This document shows positions 27,755 to 36,732 of a DNA stretch of 64,000 nt, piece by piece. Numbering within the stretch: position 1 is the stretch's first letter; each line of letters opens with the position of its first letter. The DNA lies in assembly GCF_900095445.1 (NCBI RefSeq), contig NZ_FMJL01000012.1, positions 19,022 through 83,021 on the forward strand, written 5' to 3'. A model generated the notes under the pieces. It did not search any database, was not told the origin of the DNA, and saw only the letters and a program-made list of their open reading frames with translations. This stretch comes from Clostridium sp. N3C (GTDB lineage Bacteria; Bacillota; Clostridia; Clostridiales; Clostridiaceae). The position numbers and the translations under genes were made by a program.

Positions 27755-29263
27755 ATGGCCAATGAGGAAACAAATATTAATGTAGAAGCTGAAGAACAGG
27801 CCTTTAATGAGCAAGTTAGACTTAGAAGACAAAAGTTAGCAGATGCTCAGGCTAATGGAAAGGACCCATTTGATGTGTACAAGGTAAACAGAACTCACAC
27901 ATCCGGTCAAATCAAAGAAAACTATGATGAATTAGAAAATCAAACTGTAACTGTAGCTGGAAGAATAATGTCTAAGAGAGTTCAGGGTAAGGCTGGCTTT
28001 ACAGATATTCACGATAGAGACGGTAAGCTTCAATTATATATAAAAATCGACGATGTAGGTGAAGAAAGATTAAAGGAATTTAAAACTTTTGACTTAGGAG
28101 ACTGGATAAGTGTTACCGGTTTTGTTTTCAAGTCCAGAACCGGTGAAATAACTATACATATAAAGGATTTCCAACTTATTTCTAAGGCTCTAAAGCCATT
28201 ACCAGAAAAGTGGCATGGACTAAAGGATCCAGACCTAAGATATAGACAGAGAGAGGTTGATTTAATATCAAACCCAGAAGTTAAGGAAACCTTTATTAAG
28301 AGAACAAAGATTATTAAAGCTATAAGAGAATTTTTGGACAATAGAGGATATTTAGAAGTAGAAACCCCAATACTTTCTCCTATAGCTGGTGGTGCAGCAG
28401 CAAGACCATTTATAACCCATCATAATGCCCTTAATATAGATATGTATCTTAGAATAGCTACAGAACTATACTTAAAGAGATGTATAGTAGGTGGACTTGA
28501 AAAGGTATATGACATGGGTAAGAACTTCAGAAATGAAGGTATAGATATAAGACATAATCCAGAATTTACAATGATAGAGCTTTATGAAGCATATGCTGAT
28601 TATTATGATATGATGGAAATAATGGAAAATATGGTAGCATATGTTTGCGAGAAAGTAAATGGTACTACCAAGGTTACTTATCAGGGAACTGAAATAGACT
28701 TTACTCCACCATGGAGAAGACTTACTATGGTAGATGCTGTTAAGGAATATGCAGGCATCGATTTCAACGAGATAAAGACTGATGAAGAGGCTAGGGCAAT
28801 TGCAAAGGAAAAGAATCTTGAGTTTAAGAAGGATTTGAAGGACTGCACAAAGGGAGATATATTAAATGCTTTATTTGAGGAATATGCAGAAGAGCATTTA
28901 ATACAACCAACCTTTATAATGGATTATCCTATAGAAATTTCTCCTCTTACAAAGAAAAAGAGAGGAAATCCTGACTTTACAGAAAGATTTGAAGGCTTTG
29001 TCTTTGGTAGAGAGATTTGCAATGCTTATTCAGAGTTAAATGATCCAATAGTTCAAAGAGAAAGATTTAAACAGCAGGCTAAGGAAAGAGAGCTAGGGGA
29101 CGATGAAGCTTATGTAATAGACGAAGAGTTCATGAGTGCCCTAGAAACTGGTATGCCTCCAACTGGTGGTTTAGGAATAGGTATAGATAGATTAGTAATG
29201 TTCCTTACTGATTCTTACTCAATCAGAGACGTTATCTTGTTCCCAACTATGAAGCCACTATAA
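27755..29263 (+). CDS. lysS: Lysyl-tRNA synthetase, class II
   Basis: 502 residues: an N-terminal anticodon-binding OB domain ([18 protein letters not shown]), then the class II catalytic domain with motif 2 [18 protein letters not shown] and motif 3 [20 protein letters not shown] ribosome-binding site. A hairpin terminator follows at about 35 bases. Confidence 0.97.
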   Translation: MANEETNINVEAEEQAFNEQVRLRRQKLADAQANGKDPFDVYKVNRTHTSGQIKENYDELENQTVTVAGRIMSKRVQGKAGFTDIHDRDGKLQLYIKIDDVGEERLKEFKTFDLGDWISVTGFVFKSRTGEITIHIKDFQLISKALKPLPEKWHGLKDPDLRYRQREVDLISNPEVKETFIKRTKIIKAIREFLDNRGYLEVETPILSPIAGGAAARPFITHHNALNIDMYLRIATELYLKRCIVGGLEKVYDMGKNFRNEGIDIRHNPEFTMIELYEAYADYYDMMEIMENMVAYVCEKVNGTTKVTYQGTEIDFTPPWRRLTMVDAVKEYAGIDFNEIKTDEEARAIAKEKNLEFKKDLKDCTKGDILNALFEEYAEEHLIQPTFIMDYPIEISPLTKKKRGNPDFTERFEGFVFGREICNAYSELNDPIVQRERFKQQAKERELGDDEAYVIDEEFMSALETGMPPTGGLGIGIDRLVMFLTDSYSIRDVILFPTMKPL

Positions 29264-29298
29264 TTTAGAACTTACAACTTAGAAGTAATTTAAAATCA

Positions 29299-29340
29299 AA
29301 GGGCTTTTTCCTAGGTATGCTAGGAAAGGCTCTTTTTATT
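29299..29340 (+). terminator. Terminator after lysS
   Basis: Imperfect stem (GGGCTTTTTCCTAG against CTAGGAAAGGCTC, 5-nt loop) followed by TTTTTATTT. The sequence 29341-29600 after it is AT-rich without a recognisable feature. Confidence 0.7.
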
Positions 29341-29649
29341 TATCAGTGTTATTATTATATGCAGTTTTTGTGCATACTTACATATATATTAGTTGGGGAT
29401 TTTAGGTAAAATGAGTAGTTTGACCAATAGAGATTATTAATTTGTAATGTAATTTATATATATTGTAAAATATTATACCTAATTACATTTGTGAGTTGTA
29501 TTAAAGTATTTTCAAAAAAACTTATTATTAGTTGCGAAAACGGTTACTATAATGATGTGCTATATAATATTTAAATTATAAAGATGATGGAAGTGGTCAT
29601 ATGAGCAAAGCTAAAGTGATTAAAAATATTAATTATAGATAAGATAGCA

Positions 29650-29865
29650 GTGGAAAAGAATAATGAGTTGCATCACTGTATAGTAAATCTTATTGATACA
29701 TTTATAAATATTGTCATAATAATATCAACTGTAGATATTGTACAAAGATCAATATATGAAAAAGTTATTAAAATATCAAATTACATTTTAGTATTATTGA
29801 CTATATTTATTTTTCTTATTGCTGATATATCCATAAATATAGCTGTAAAGAAAAAGAAAGGATAA
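29650..29865 (+). CDS. Small hydrophobic protein, unrecognised, possibly a gene fragment
   Basis: 71 codons from a GTG, encoding two likely membrane helices (about 10-30 and 42-66) and a basic KKKKG tail. I do not recognise a family. There is no ribosome-binding site before the GTG. A better-placed ATG at 29601 (after GGAAGTGG) opens a 13-codon frame in a different phase, so this may be the 3' part of a frameshifted gene. It sits in a decayed patch next to a clear pseudogene. Confidence 0.3.
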   Translation: MEKNNELHHCIVNLIDTFINIVIIISTVDIVQRSIYEKVIKISNYILVLLTIFIFLIADISINIAVKKKKG

Positions 29866-29878
29866 GGAGCTATTTATA

Positions 29879-31097
29879 ATGAAAAAATAAAAAGTTTATA
29901 ATCATTATATTTCTTTGTAGAATCTTATCTGCCTGCGGAAGTTCTAATAACAATGAAGATAAAAAGCCAGTTGTCAATGACAAGGAAGTTATCGATGTTG
30001 AAGAATATAGTATTAGTGAATTGAGCAAAAAATACTGCATAGTTATGGCTTATGGTGATTTTGATAGCATTTCTAATAACTTTTCCCATGAATTGAAAAA
30101 AGCTTTAACAAAACAAGAACTAAAAAAAGCATGGAATAGTACAGTTGAAGGTGTTGGCTACTATATTGATATCAATTCTGTAAAAGAAGAAGGTAATAAT
30201 GTTCAAGTTATATTAGAATACTGAAATAGAGGGTTAAGGGTATCTTTGTCCTATGCAGAAAGTGAGTCTCTTAGAGGAATCTACTTAATTTATGCTGCTA
30301 TTGAAAAGCAATTAAGCGATGAAGAGAAGAAGAATTTAAGTTATACTGAAATTAAGTTAACTGTTAGCAAATATAAGTTAGATGGAATATTAACTATTCC
30401 TAAGGATACTGAGAATTCAGCGGTAGTGGTGATGCTTCAAGGATCAGGATCCTAAAATTATAATGAAGAAGTAAATGGATTTACTCCTTTTAAAGATATA
30501 TCTATAGGTTTATCATAATCAGGTATTGCAAGCTTAAGATTTAATAAGAGATTTTATCAGTTTCCAAACTTGTATAACGAAAATTCCACAATCAATGATG
30601 AAATTTTGGATGATGTTAATGATGCAATTAAAGAGCTGGGCGAAAATAAATCTTATAAATTTGACAAAATATCTATATTAGGACATAGTTTAGGCGCTAT
30701 GTTAGGCCCTAAGATAGCCTATGATAATAAGGAGGTAAGTGGTTTTATTTCACTGGCTGGCTCACCAAGAAAACTAGAAGATATAATATCTATAAAGTCT
30801 ACTTCAAAGGAAAAATATTTTGATCTTAGTGCTGTTTATTGGAATAGTTTAAATAATATAAAATATGAAGAACTAGTTAATAGTATAGATATTCCTGTTT
30901 TAATTTTGCATGGGACAGAGGATAAACAAGTTTTTGCAGATAATGACTATAAACTTTTGAAAGAAGTGTATGCTAACAAGAAAGCTACCTTCAAATTATA
31001 TGATGGACTAAATCATTTGTTTATGAAGGATAAGGAAGAAAATGTGGATAATCAAGTAATTAATGATATTACCAATTGGATATTGGACATAAGATAA
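29879..31097 (+). pseudogene. Broken lipoprotein alpha/beta-hydrolase with N-terminal DUF3887-like domain
   Basis: A single ancestral frame can be followed from a lipoprotein signal (FIIIIFLCRILSAC, lipobox LSAC) through a DUF3887-like region (YGDFDSISNNFSHELKKALT) to a hydrolase domain ending at 31097. Lesions: one extra base near 29888 in the A-rich start (removing it restores MKKKKFIIIIF), TGA at 30222, TAA at 30453 and TAA at 30516. Both sides of each stop stay in the same phase and read as family sequence. The triad residues survive: Ser in GHSLGAMLG, Asp in HGTEDKQV, His in GLNHLF. The last open stretch (30570-31097, 175 codons) could still be translated, but lacks the N-terminal half of the fold. 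Confidence 0.82.
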
Positions 31098-31148
31098 ATA
31101 CCGTTAATAAAATACTAAAAATAATTAAAAAATAAATATAAAATACTA

Positions 31149-31176
31149 TTGCATTTTTATTAAAAGTTGATATAAT
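31149..31176 (+). promoter_or_regulatory. Candidate promoter of tRNA-Asn copy 1
   Basis: TTGCAT (31149-31154), 16-nt spacer, perfect TATAAT (31171-31176), about 19 bases before the mature tRNA. Confidence 0.55.
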
Positions 31177-31194
31177 AATTAATGTACTAAGCGT

Positions 31195-31269
31195 TCCGCG
31201 ATAGCTCAATGGTGGAGCATTCGGCTGTTAACCGAAGGGTTGGAGGTTCGAGTCCTCTTCGCGGAGCCA
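31195..31269 (+). tRNA. tRNA-Asn (GTT)
   Basis: 75 nt with CCA encoded. Acceptor TCCGCGA/TCGCGGA, D stem GCTC/GAGC, anticodon loop CTGTTAA, T stem GGAGG/CCTCT closing a TTCGAGT loop. Confidence 0.96.
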
Positions 31270-31305
31270 TTTTTATTTTTTGAAAAAAGATAATTAAAAT
31301 AAAAG

Positions 31306-31330
31306 AAAAACAGGCTTTGCCTGTTTTTTA
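31306..31330 (+). terminator. Terminator after tRNA-Asn copy 1
   Basis: AAAAACAGGC/GCCTGTTTTT stem, 3-nt loop, continuing T run. Confidence 0.8.
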
Positions 31331-31359
31331 TGTAAAACATAAAAAATAAATTAGCCTTT

Positions 31360-31405
31360 GTGAGTGTAGTGCTGACGTTAGTCAGCAACGGAGCCTTTAT
31401 GTCAC
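31360..31405. repeat. Hairpin element, copy A
   Basis: GCTGAC-GTTA-GTCAGC hairpin at 31371-31386, followed by ACGGAG and TTTATGTCAC, with GTGA/TCAC at the outer ends. It resembles the hairpin inside the interrupted tRNA-Asn downstream in stem position, loop and the TTTATGACAC-like tail. Function unknown. Confidence 0.45.
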
Positions 31406-31431
31406 GAAACTGGATGTTATTGAATAGATAT

Positions 31432-31574
31432 TCCGCGATAGCTTAATGGTGGAGCATTCGGCTGTTAACCGAAGGGGTTGAAGACCTAAATGGTCTTCAA
31501 CGGGTGGCATGCCGATGGTAATCGGCGTTTTATGACACCCCGGACGGAGTGTTCGAGTCCTCTTCGCGGAGCCA
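31432..31574 (+). pseudogene. tRNA-Asn (GTT) copy 2, interrupted between anticodon and T arms
   Basis: 143 nt instead of 75. The 5' part (acceptor, D arm, anticodon arm with GTT) and the 3' part (T loop TTCGAGT, acceptor, CCA) match copy 1. About 66 nt are inserted around the variable loop/T stem boundary, plus two single-base additions. One D-stem base changed (GCTC to GCTT, still a wobble pair). The 5' T-stem strand reads GGAGTG rather than GGAGG, so the T stem is damaged. A functional product would require removal of the insert or tolerance of a giant variable arm; I call it a probable pseudogene. Confidence 0.75.
31481..31546. other. Structured insertion inside tRNA-Asn copy 2 (hairpin element, copy B)
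   Basis: Two hairpins back to back. First: GTTGAAGACC/GGTCTTCAAC, 10 perfect pairs with a 5-nt loop (31477-31501, using the flanking GTTG). Second: GGGTG/CACCC and CAT/ATG outer pairs enclosing GCCGAT-GGTA-ATCGGC (31511-31526). No open frame. It shares the inner hairpin design and the TTTATGACAC tail with copy A about 140 bases upstream. Confidence 0.6.
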
Positions 31575-31608
31575 TTTTTATTTTTTGATAATTGGGCAAG
31601 GATTACAG

Positions 31609-31628
31609 CAGGCGATAGCCTGTTTTTT
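31609..31628 (+). terminator. Terminator after interrupted tRNA-Asn
   Basis: CAGGC/GCCTG stem with a 4-nt loop and six Ts. It parallels the terminator of copy 1, showing that the tRNA-plus-terminator unit was duplicated before the insertion. Confidence 0.7.
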
Positions 31629-31631
31629 ATA

Positions 31632-31659
31632 TTGACAAATACTATTAGTTTGATAAAAT
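31632..31659 (+). promoter_or_regulatory. Promoter of the T-box-glyS transcript
   Basis: TTGACA (31632-31637), 16-nt spacer, TAAAAT (31654-31659). Confidence 0.7.
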
Positions 31660-31689
31660 TATACTAAATTGAATATTTGTTATACGATG

Positions 31690-31856
31690 ATAAAGAGGAG
31701 TAGCTTTATTAATTTTTCAGAGAGATGGTGTTTGGTGCGAACCATTAAATTGTAAAGTGAAGGGCGCTTTTGAGTATGTGTTTATGAGAGCAGGGCTTAT
31801 GCCAAAAAGGGTGGAACCGCGGTAAAACCGTCCCTTATGGTATAAGGCCTTTTTTA
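31690..31856 (+). promoter_or_regulatory. T-box riboswitch controlling glyS
   Basis: The leader begins with AAAGAGGAGTAGC, has AGAGAGATGGTG and GGTGCGAACCAT stem I elements, and carries the T-box antiterminator sequence AGGGTGGAACCGCGG (31808-31822). A CCTTAT/ATAAGG hairpin with a T tract (31833-31855) is the candidate terminator. Uncharged tRNA-Gly would favour antitermination. The glycine assignment rests on the downstream gene; I did not assign the specifier codon. Confidence 0.9.
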
Positions 31857-31885
31857 GTTTATAAATAATGAAGGAGGATTAGAAA

Positions 31886-33277
31886 ATGGCTGTTGAAAAA
31901 ACTATGGATAAACTTGTAGCGCTATGCAAAGGTAGAGGTTTTATATATCCAGGTTCTGAGATCTATGGAGGATTGGCTAATTCATGGGATTATGGTCCTT
32001 TAGGAGTAGAATTTAAAAATAATGTTAAGAAGGCTTGGTGGAAAAAGTTTGTTCAGGAGAGTCCTTATAATGTAGGAGTTGACTGTGCTATACTAATGAA
32101 CACTGAAGTATGGGTTGCTTCAGGACACGTTGGCGGTTTCTCCGATCCTTTAATGGATTGTAAAGAGTGTAAGGCTAGATTTAGAGCGGATAAATTAGTA
32201 GAGGATTATATGACTGAAAATGGTGCTGAAGTGGCATCAGCTGATGGATGGACAAATGAGGAGCTAAAGCAATTTATAGATGAAAAAGGAATAGTTTGTC
32301 CTAAGTGCGGTAAAAAGAACTTTACAGATATCAGAAAGTTTAATCTTATGTTTAAAACTTTCCAAGGTGTAACAGAAGATGCTAAGTCTGAACTATATCT
32401 TAGACCAGAAACTGCTCAAGGTATTTTTGTAAACTTTAAAAATGTTCAAAGAACTTCAAGAAAGAAGATTCCTTTTGGAATTGCTCAAATAGGAAAGTCC
32501 TTTAGAAATGAAATAACTCCAGGTAATTTTACTTTTAGAACAAGAGAATTTGAACAGATGGAACTAGAATTCTTCTGTGAACCAGGAACTGATTTAGAAT
32601 GGTTCAAGTATTGGAAGGATTACTGCTGGAACTTCCTTTTAAGCCTTGGCATAAAGGAAGAAAATTTAAGAATTAGAGATCATAGCCCTGAAGAACTTTC
32701 TTTCTATAGTAATGCAACATCTGATATAGAATATTTATTCCCATTTGGATGGGGTGAGTTGTGGGGTATAGCAGATAGAACTGACTATGACCTAAAACAG
32801 CATCAAAATCATTCAGGAGAAGATATGAGCTATTTAGATCCTAATACTAATGAAAGATATATACCTTACTGTGTTGAGCCTTCATTAGGAGCAGATAGAG
32901 TAGCTTTAGCCTTCTTGGCAGATGCTTATGATGAAGAAGAATTAGAAGGTGGAGATGTAAGAACAGTATTAAGACTACATCCAGTACTAGCTCCATTTAA
33001 GGCTGCAGTATTACCTTTAAGCAAGAAGCTTTCAGAAAAGGCCTTAGAAGTATACGATAGATTAAGAAAGAGCTTTAATGTAGACTATGATGAGGCAGGA
33101 AGTATAGGAAAGAGATATAGAAGACAGGATGAAATAGGTACACCATTCTGTATAACTATAGACTTTGATACTTTAGAAGATAACACTGTAACTGTTAGAG
33201 ATAGAGATTCCATGAATCAGGTAAGATTAAGCATCGATGAATTAGAAAGCTTTATTAATGAAAAGATGATCTTTTAA
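31886..33277 (+). CDS. glyS: Glycyl-tRNA synthetase (single-chain, alpha2 type)
   Basis: 463 residues, class II. It has [15 protein letters not shown] and motif 2 [21 protein letters not shown], and a C-terminal anticodon-binding domain. CxxC pairs at CKECK and CPKCGKK could hold zinc. This is the single-chain form, not the two-subunit GlyQ/GlyS form. GAAGGAGG ribosome-binding site. Controlled by the T-box directly upstream. Confidence 0.96.
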   Translation: MAVEKTMDKLVALCKGRGFIYPGSEIYGGLANSWDYGPLGVEFKNNVKKAWWKKFVQESPYNVGVDCAILMNTEVWVASGHVGGFSDPLMDCKECKARFRADKLVEDYMTENGAEVASADGWTNEELKQFIDEKGIVCPKCGKKNFTDIRKFNLMFKTFQGVTEDAKSELYLRPETAQGIFVNFKNVQRTSRKKIPFGIAQIGKSFRNEITPGNFTFRTREFEQMELEFFCEPGTDLEWFKYWKDYCWNFLLSLGIKEENLRIRDHSPEELSFYSNATSDIEYLFPFGWGELWGIADRTDYDLKQHQNHSGEDMSYLDPNTNERYIPYCVEPSLGADRVALAFLADAYDEEELEGGDVRTVLRLHPVLAPFKAAVLPLSKKLSEKALEVYDRLRKSFNVDYDEAGSIGKRYRRQDEIGTPFCITIDFDTLEDNTVTVRDRDSMNQVRLSIDELESFINEKMIF

Positions 33278-33278
33278 T

Positions 33279-33330
33279 AAGAGGGTGTCGCAATACTACT
33301 CATTGAGTAGTTTGTGACACTCTTATTTTT
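33279..33330 (+). terminator. Terminator after glyS
   Basis: Long imperfect stem: AAGAGGGTGTCGCAATACTA against TAGTTTGTGACACTCTT, then TATTTTT. A second unexplained hairpin GGAATCTGA/TCAGATTCC lies at 33336-33368 without a T tract. Confidence 0.75.
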
Positions 33331-33491
33331 GAGGTGGAATCTGATCTATACAGGAATACTCAGATTCCAGTTATATATATTTCTTATTTTTCTCTAAAAA
33401 ATCTTCAAAGAGAATAAGTATAGCACGTATTTCAATTCATATGGGATTTCCTCTAGAAGGAATATTTCTCAGTATATACTTAATTATTATT

Positions 33492-33520
33492 TTCACATTT
33501 TTACATCTTGGTGTTATAAT
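33492..33520 (+). promoter_or_regulatory. Candidate murD promoter
   Basis: TTCACA (33492-33497), 17-nt spacer, perfect TATAAT (33515-33520). It accounts for most of the 303-base gap before murD together with the two hairpins. Confidence 0.6.
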
Positions 33521-33580
33521 AAATTATAAAAAGGACATTATTAGTAAACAGGTAGGTTTGATTGGGAGGAATAGTTTGAT

Positions 33581-34957
33581 ATGAAAAAGGATTTCAAAGA
33601 GTTTAAGGCTTTTATTAAGAATAAAAAAACTGCGGTGGTAGGCATTGGTGTTAGCAATATTCCGTTGATTAATTTTTTAATTGAATTAGGAGCAAAGGTT
33701 ACTGCCTTTGATAAAAAGTCTCTAGAAGATTTGGGTGATGTAGGAAGAGATTTTATAAATAAAGGCGTAGAGCTTTCTTTAGGAGAAAATTATTTAGATA
33801 GTTTAAAGGGTTTTGATGTAGTGTTTAAAACTCCTTCTATGAGGATCGATAGCCCAGCGCTACAAAGAGCTAAAGCAGAGGGAGCTTATATAACATCAGA
33901 GATGGAAGAGTTTATGAGATATTGTCCAGCTAAAATTTATGCTGTCACCGGCAGTGATGGCAAAACTACAACTACATCTATAATTTACAATCTTTTAAAG
34001 GAACAAGGTTTTAAAACTTGGGTAGGTGGGAACATAGGAACACCTTTATTTTCTAAAATTGAAGAGATTACACCGCAGGATAGGGTTGTTCTGGAGCTAT
34101 CCTCTTTTCAATTAATGACCATAAATGTATCTCCAGAAGTTGCTGTTATAACAAATATAACTCCTAACCATTTGGATATGCACAAGGATATGGAAGAATA
34201 TATAGATGCTAAAAGGAATATCTTTAGGTATCAAGGGCAAGAAGATATATTAGTCCTTAATAGGGAAAACGACATAACCAATTCCTTCCAAACAGAGGCG
34301 AAGGCTAAAATCAGACTTTTCAGTAGCAAAACAGAAATAACTGATGGTGGATTTTATAAGGATGGAGCCTTATTTATAGATGGACATGAAGTTTGTAAGA
34401 AAGATGAAATTACTATTAAAGGAATGCATAATGTAGAAAACTACTTAGCAGCATTTTTAGCAGTTAAAGACGAAGTTTCAAGAGAAGTAATGAAAAAGAT
34501 AGCTGTTGAATTTAAAGGTGTAGAACATAGAAATGAGTTAATAAGGGAAGTTAAAGGAGTAAAATACTATAATGATTCTATAGGAAGTAGTCCTACTAGA
34601 ACTTTAGCTACTATATCTGTTTTTGATAAGCCTGTAATTTTGATTGCTGGAGGATATGACAAGCATATACCTTTTGAGCCCTTAGCTGAAAAAGGTTGGG
34701 ACAAGGTAAAAAGCCTAGTCTTGCTAGGGGACACTAAAGATAAAATAAAAGAGGTATTCTTAAAGGTTATAAGGGAAAGAAATATAAATATACCTATATT
34801 TATGACAGGTTCTTTAGAAGAAGCAGTTAAGAAGTGTCAAGAGATTGCTGAAGCAGGAGACTATGTTGTTTTATCACCAGCTTGTGCTAGCTTTGATATG
34901 TTCCCTAATTTTGAGGTAAGGGGCAATAAGTTTAAAGAAATAGTTAATAGCTTATAA
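33581..34957 (+). CDS. murD: UDP-N-acetylmuramoylalanine-D-glutamate ligase
   Basis: Cytoplasmic peptidoglycan precursor enzyme adding D-glutamate to UDP-MurNAc-L-Ala. 458 residues: N-terminal nucleotide-binding domain, ATP motif [31 protein letters not shown], and the C-terminal domain with [12 protein letters not shown] and [11 protein letters not shown]. It stands alone here, with its own promoter and terminator, instead of in the division/cell-wall cluster. Confidence 0.95.
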   Translation: MKKDFKEFKAFIKNKKTAVVGIGVSNIPLINFLIELGAKVTAFDKKSLEDLGDVGRDFINKGVELSLGENYLDSLKGFDVVFKTPSMRIDSPALQRAKAEGAYITSEMEEFMRYCPAKIYAVTGSDGKTTTTSIIYNLLKEQGFKTWVGGNIGTPLFSKIEEITPQDRVVLELSSFQLMTINVSPEVAVITNITPNHLDMHKDMEEYIDAKRNIFRYQGQEDILVLNRENDITNSFQTEAKAKIRLFSSKTEITDGGFYKDGALFIDGHEVCKKDEITIKGMHNVENYLAAFLAVKDEVSREVMKKIAVEFKGVEHRNELIREVKGVKYYNDSIGSSPTRTLATISVFDKPVILIAGGYDKHIPFEPLAEKGWDKVKSLVLLGDTKDKIKEVFLKVIRERNINIPIFMTGSLEEAVKKCQEIAEAGDYVVLSPACASFDMFPNFEVRGNKFKEIVNSL

Positions 34958-35009
34958 AGTTTTTCTAAGTTTAATTATAGCTATAAGCAAGTTATTATAC
35001 ATTATATTG

Positions 35010-35034
35010 AAAGGTGGCTTTAGCCACTTTTCTT
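35010..35034 (+). terminator. Terminator after murD
   Basis: AAAGGTGGC/GCCACTTT stem with a TTTA loop and a TTTTCTT tail. Confidence 0.7.
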
Positions 35035-35101
35035 ACTCTTTATAAAATAACTTAGCTGTAAAACTATGACTATATATTAATTAACAAAGGGGCTAATATT
35101 A

Positions 35102-35599
35102 ATGAATATAGTTTTGATAGGTATGCCAGGTGCTGGTAAAAGTACTTTAGGAGTGCTTTTAGCAAAGGCTCTTGGTAAGGCTTTTGTAGATACGGACATT
35201 GTAATACAGCAAAATGAAGGAATGAAGCTTTATGAAATAATTGAAAGGTACGGCTTAGAAGAATTCTTGCGTATAGAGGAAAGGAATATTTTAGAGTTAA
35301 AGATAACTAATTCTATTATTGCAACTGGTGGTAGTGTTGTATACGGAAACGAAGCTATGGAGCATCTTAAAAGAAATGGATTGATAGTATATCTTAAATT
35401 AGATTACGAAGAAATTGAGAGAAGATTAAAAGATATAACTACAAGAGGAATTGCTATGGATAAAGAAACAAGCTTAAGAGAATTATATAATCAAAGAATA
35501 TTTTTATATGAAAAATATGCAGATCTTATAATTGACTGTAATAATAAGTCCATAGAAAAGCTTGTAGAGGAAATAGTTAAAAGTACAAAAGACTATTAA
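35102..35599 (+). CDS. aroK: Shikimate kinase
   Basis: Phosphorylates shikimate in aromatic amino acid synthesis. 165 residues of the NMP-kinase fold: P-loop GMPGAGKST at 7-15, shikimate-binding FVDTDIVI, ATGGSVVY and a short lid region. No other aro genes are adjacent. Confidence 0.9.
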   Translation: MNIVLIGMPGAGKSTLGVLLAKALGKAFVDTDIVIQQNEGMKLYEIIERYGLEEFLRIEERNILELKITNSIIATGGSVVYGNEAMEHLKRNGLIVYLKLDYEEIERRLKDITTRGIAMDKETSLRELYNQRIFLYEKYADLIIDCNNKSIEKLVEEIVKSTKDY

Positions 35600-35617
35600 G
35601 TTTTAATGAATGAAGTT

Positions 35618-35646
35618 TTTACATATTACATATAAGATGTTATAAT
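35618..35646 (+). promoter_or_regulatory. Candidate promoter of the phosphoesterase gene
   Basis: TTTACA (35618-35623), 17-nt spacer, perfect TATAAT (35641-35646). Confidence 0.55.
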
Positions 35647-35776
35647 GTAGGTAAGAAATGTTTATTTAAAGAATATATTTATTACTTGTGACATATCTTT
35701 ATATAATGAGTCTTTTGAGGAGGATTTTTGATAGGATCTATATATAGTGCAATTGTATACATGAAGGAGAATTACT

Positions 35777-36448
35777 ATGAGAGTTAGTAGAGTTGCAGTA
35801 ATAGCGGATATACATGCAAATATTCATGCCTTAGAAGTGTTTATGAATTATTTGAATGCAAGGCCGGAAATAGAAATGGTTCTTAATTTAGGTGATTTTC
35901 TTCAATTGGGACCTAATCCGGCAGAAGTTTTTGATGTGGTAATGGAAGATAAGAGATTTATAAATATATTAGGGAATAACGAGATAGAACTAATAGAAAC
36001 TTTAGATAAAAATGAGGATGTTGAAAGGGTACAGCATATAAATTGGACTAAGGAGAAAATAGGTACCCATAGATTAGAAAGGTTGAAAAAGATCCCGAAA
36101 TCTAAGATGGTAGATTTGTACGGAAAAAAAGTTATGATGGTTCACACTGTAACAGAACAATATATTCAACAAGATCAATTTGAACAGTGTGAGTATGTGT
36201 TTATGGGTCATACACATCAACAGGCTTTAGGAAGCTATTGGAAGGAAAGAAGGGTTATGAATCCTGGATCCATAGGCTTCACTCCTAAGGGAATAGTAAA
36301 CTTTGCAGTTATTGAAATTGGCGGAGGTATGATAAATTTTGTATTTAAAAATATGAGATATGATTATTCAATTCTTCAGAAGGAATTAGTAAGTTCAGAT
36401 ATGCCAGGATCACAAAAAATAATGAAGTATTTAATACCACCGGGTTAA
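35777..36448 (+). CDS. Calcineurin-like metallophosphoesterase
   Basis: 223 residues with the full binuclear metal motif set of the YfcE/MJ0936-type family: ADIHANIHAL, LGDFLQLGP, GNNE, MVHTV and MGHTHQQ, then NPGSIG. The expected activity is hydrolysis of a small phosphodiester or phosphomonoester; the substrate cannot be deduced. AAGGAGAA ribosome-binding site. A terminator overlaps the stop codon. Confidence 0.88.
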   Translation: MRVSRVAVIADIHANIHALEVFMNYLNARPEIEMVLNLGDFLQLGPNPAEVFDVVMEDKRFINILGNNEIELIETLDKNEDVERVQHINWTKEKIGTHRLERLKKIPKSKMVDLYGKKVMMVHTVTEQYIQQDQFEQCEYVFMGHTHQQALGSYWKERRVMNPGSIGFTPKGIVNFAVIEIGGGMINFVFKNMRYDYSILQKELVSSDMPGSQKIMKYLIPPG

Positions 36449-36466
36449 AGCATAACCCGGTTTTTT
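36439..36466 (+). terminator. Terminator after the phosphoesterase gene
   Basis: ACCGGGTTA/TAACCCGGT stem, 5-nt loop, six Ts; the stem includes the stop codon. The 266 bases from here to the ParA gene show only AT-rich sequence and a 9-codon frame (36666-36695). Confidence 0.85.
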
Positions 36467-36732
36467 ATATATAAAATTAAAAAAGTATAAGAAAATCCAT
36501 TAAAAGTTATATAATAAGCAAAGATAGTACAGTTATGCTTTACTATAAAAGATAAAAAAATCAATTTATCTTATATCTGTTTTTAAGTATAATATAATTT
36601 GAAGTAAGTATTAGGTTGATTTGTGATATTTTTTCTAGAAATGCATAAGGTTGAAGGAGATTAATATGGGTCATAGAGTGAATATAAGCGAGTGAAAAGG
36701 TATAAAGTGCCTATTCATAAAGGGGGAATAGA

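Noticed and set aside
30222..30518. Stop-codon recoding (selenocysteine or read-through) to explain stops in the hydrolase gene
   Set aside because: Stops are TGA and two TAA at non-catalytic positions and the start is frameshifted too; decay is simpler.
31206..31388. 60-codon - strand open frame ending KRTRTSNPSVNSRMLHH
   Set aside because: Antisense translation of tRNA-Asn, no ribosome-binding site.
36666..36695. Nine-codon frame after a GGAG sequence between the phosphoesterase and ParA genes
   Set aside because: Too short and without a recognisable peptide or link to the ParA gene.
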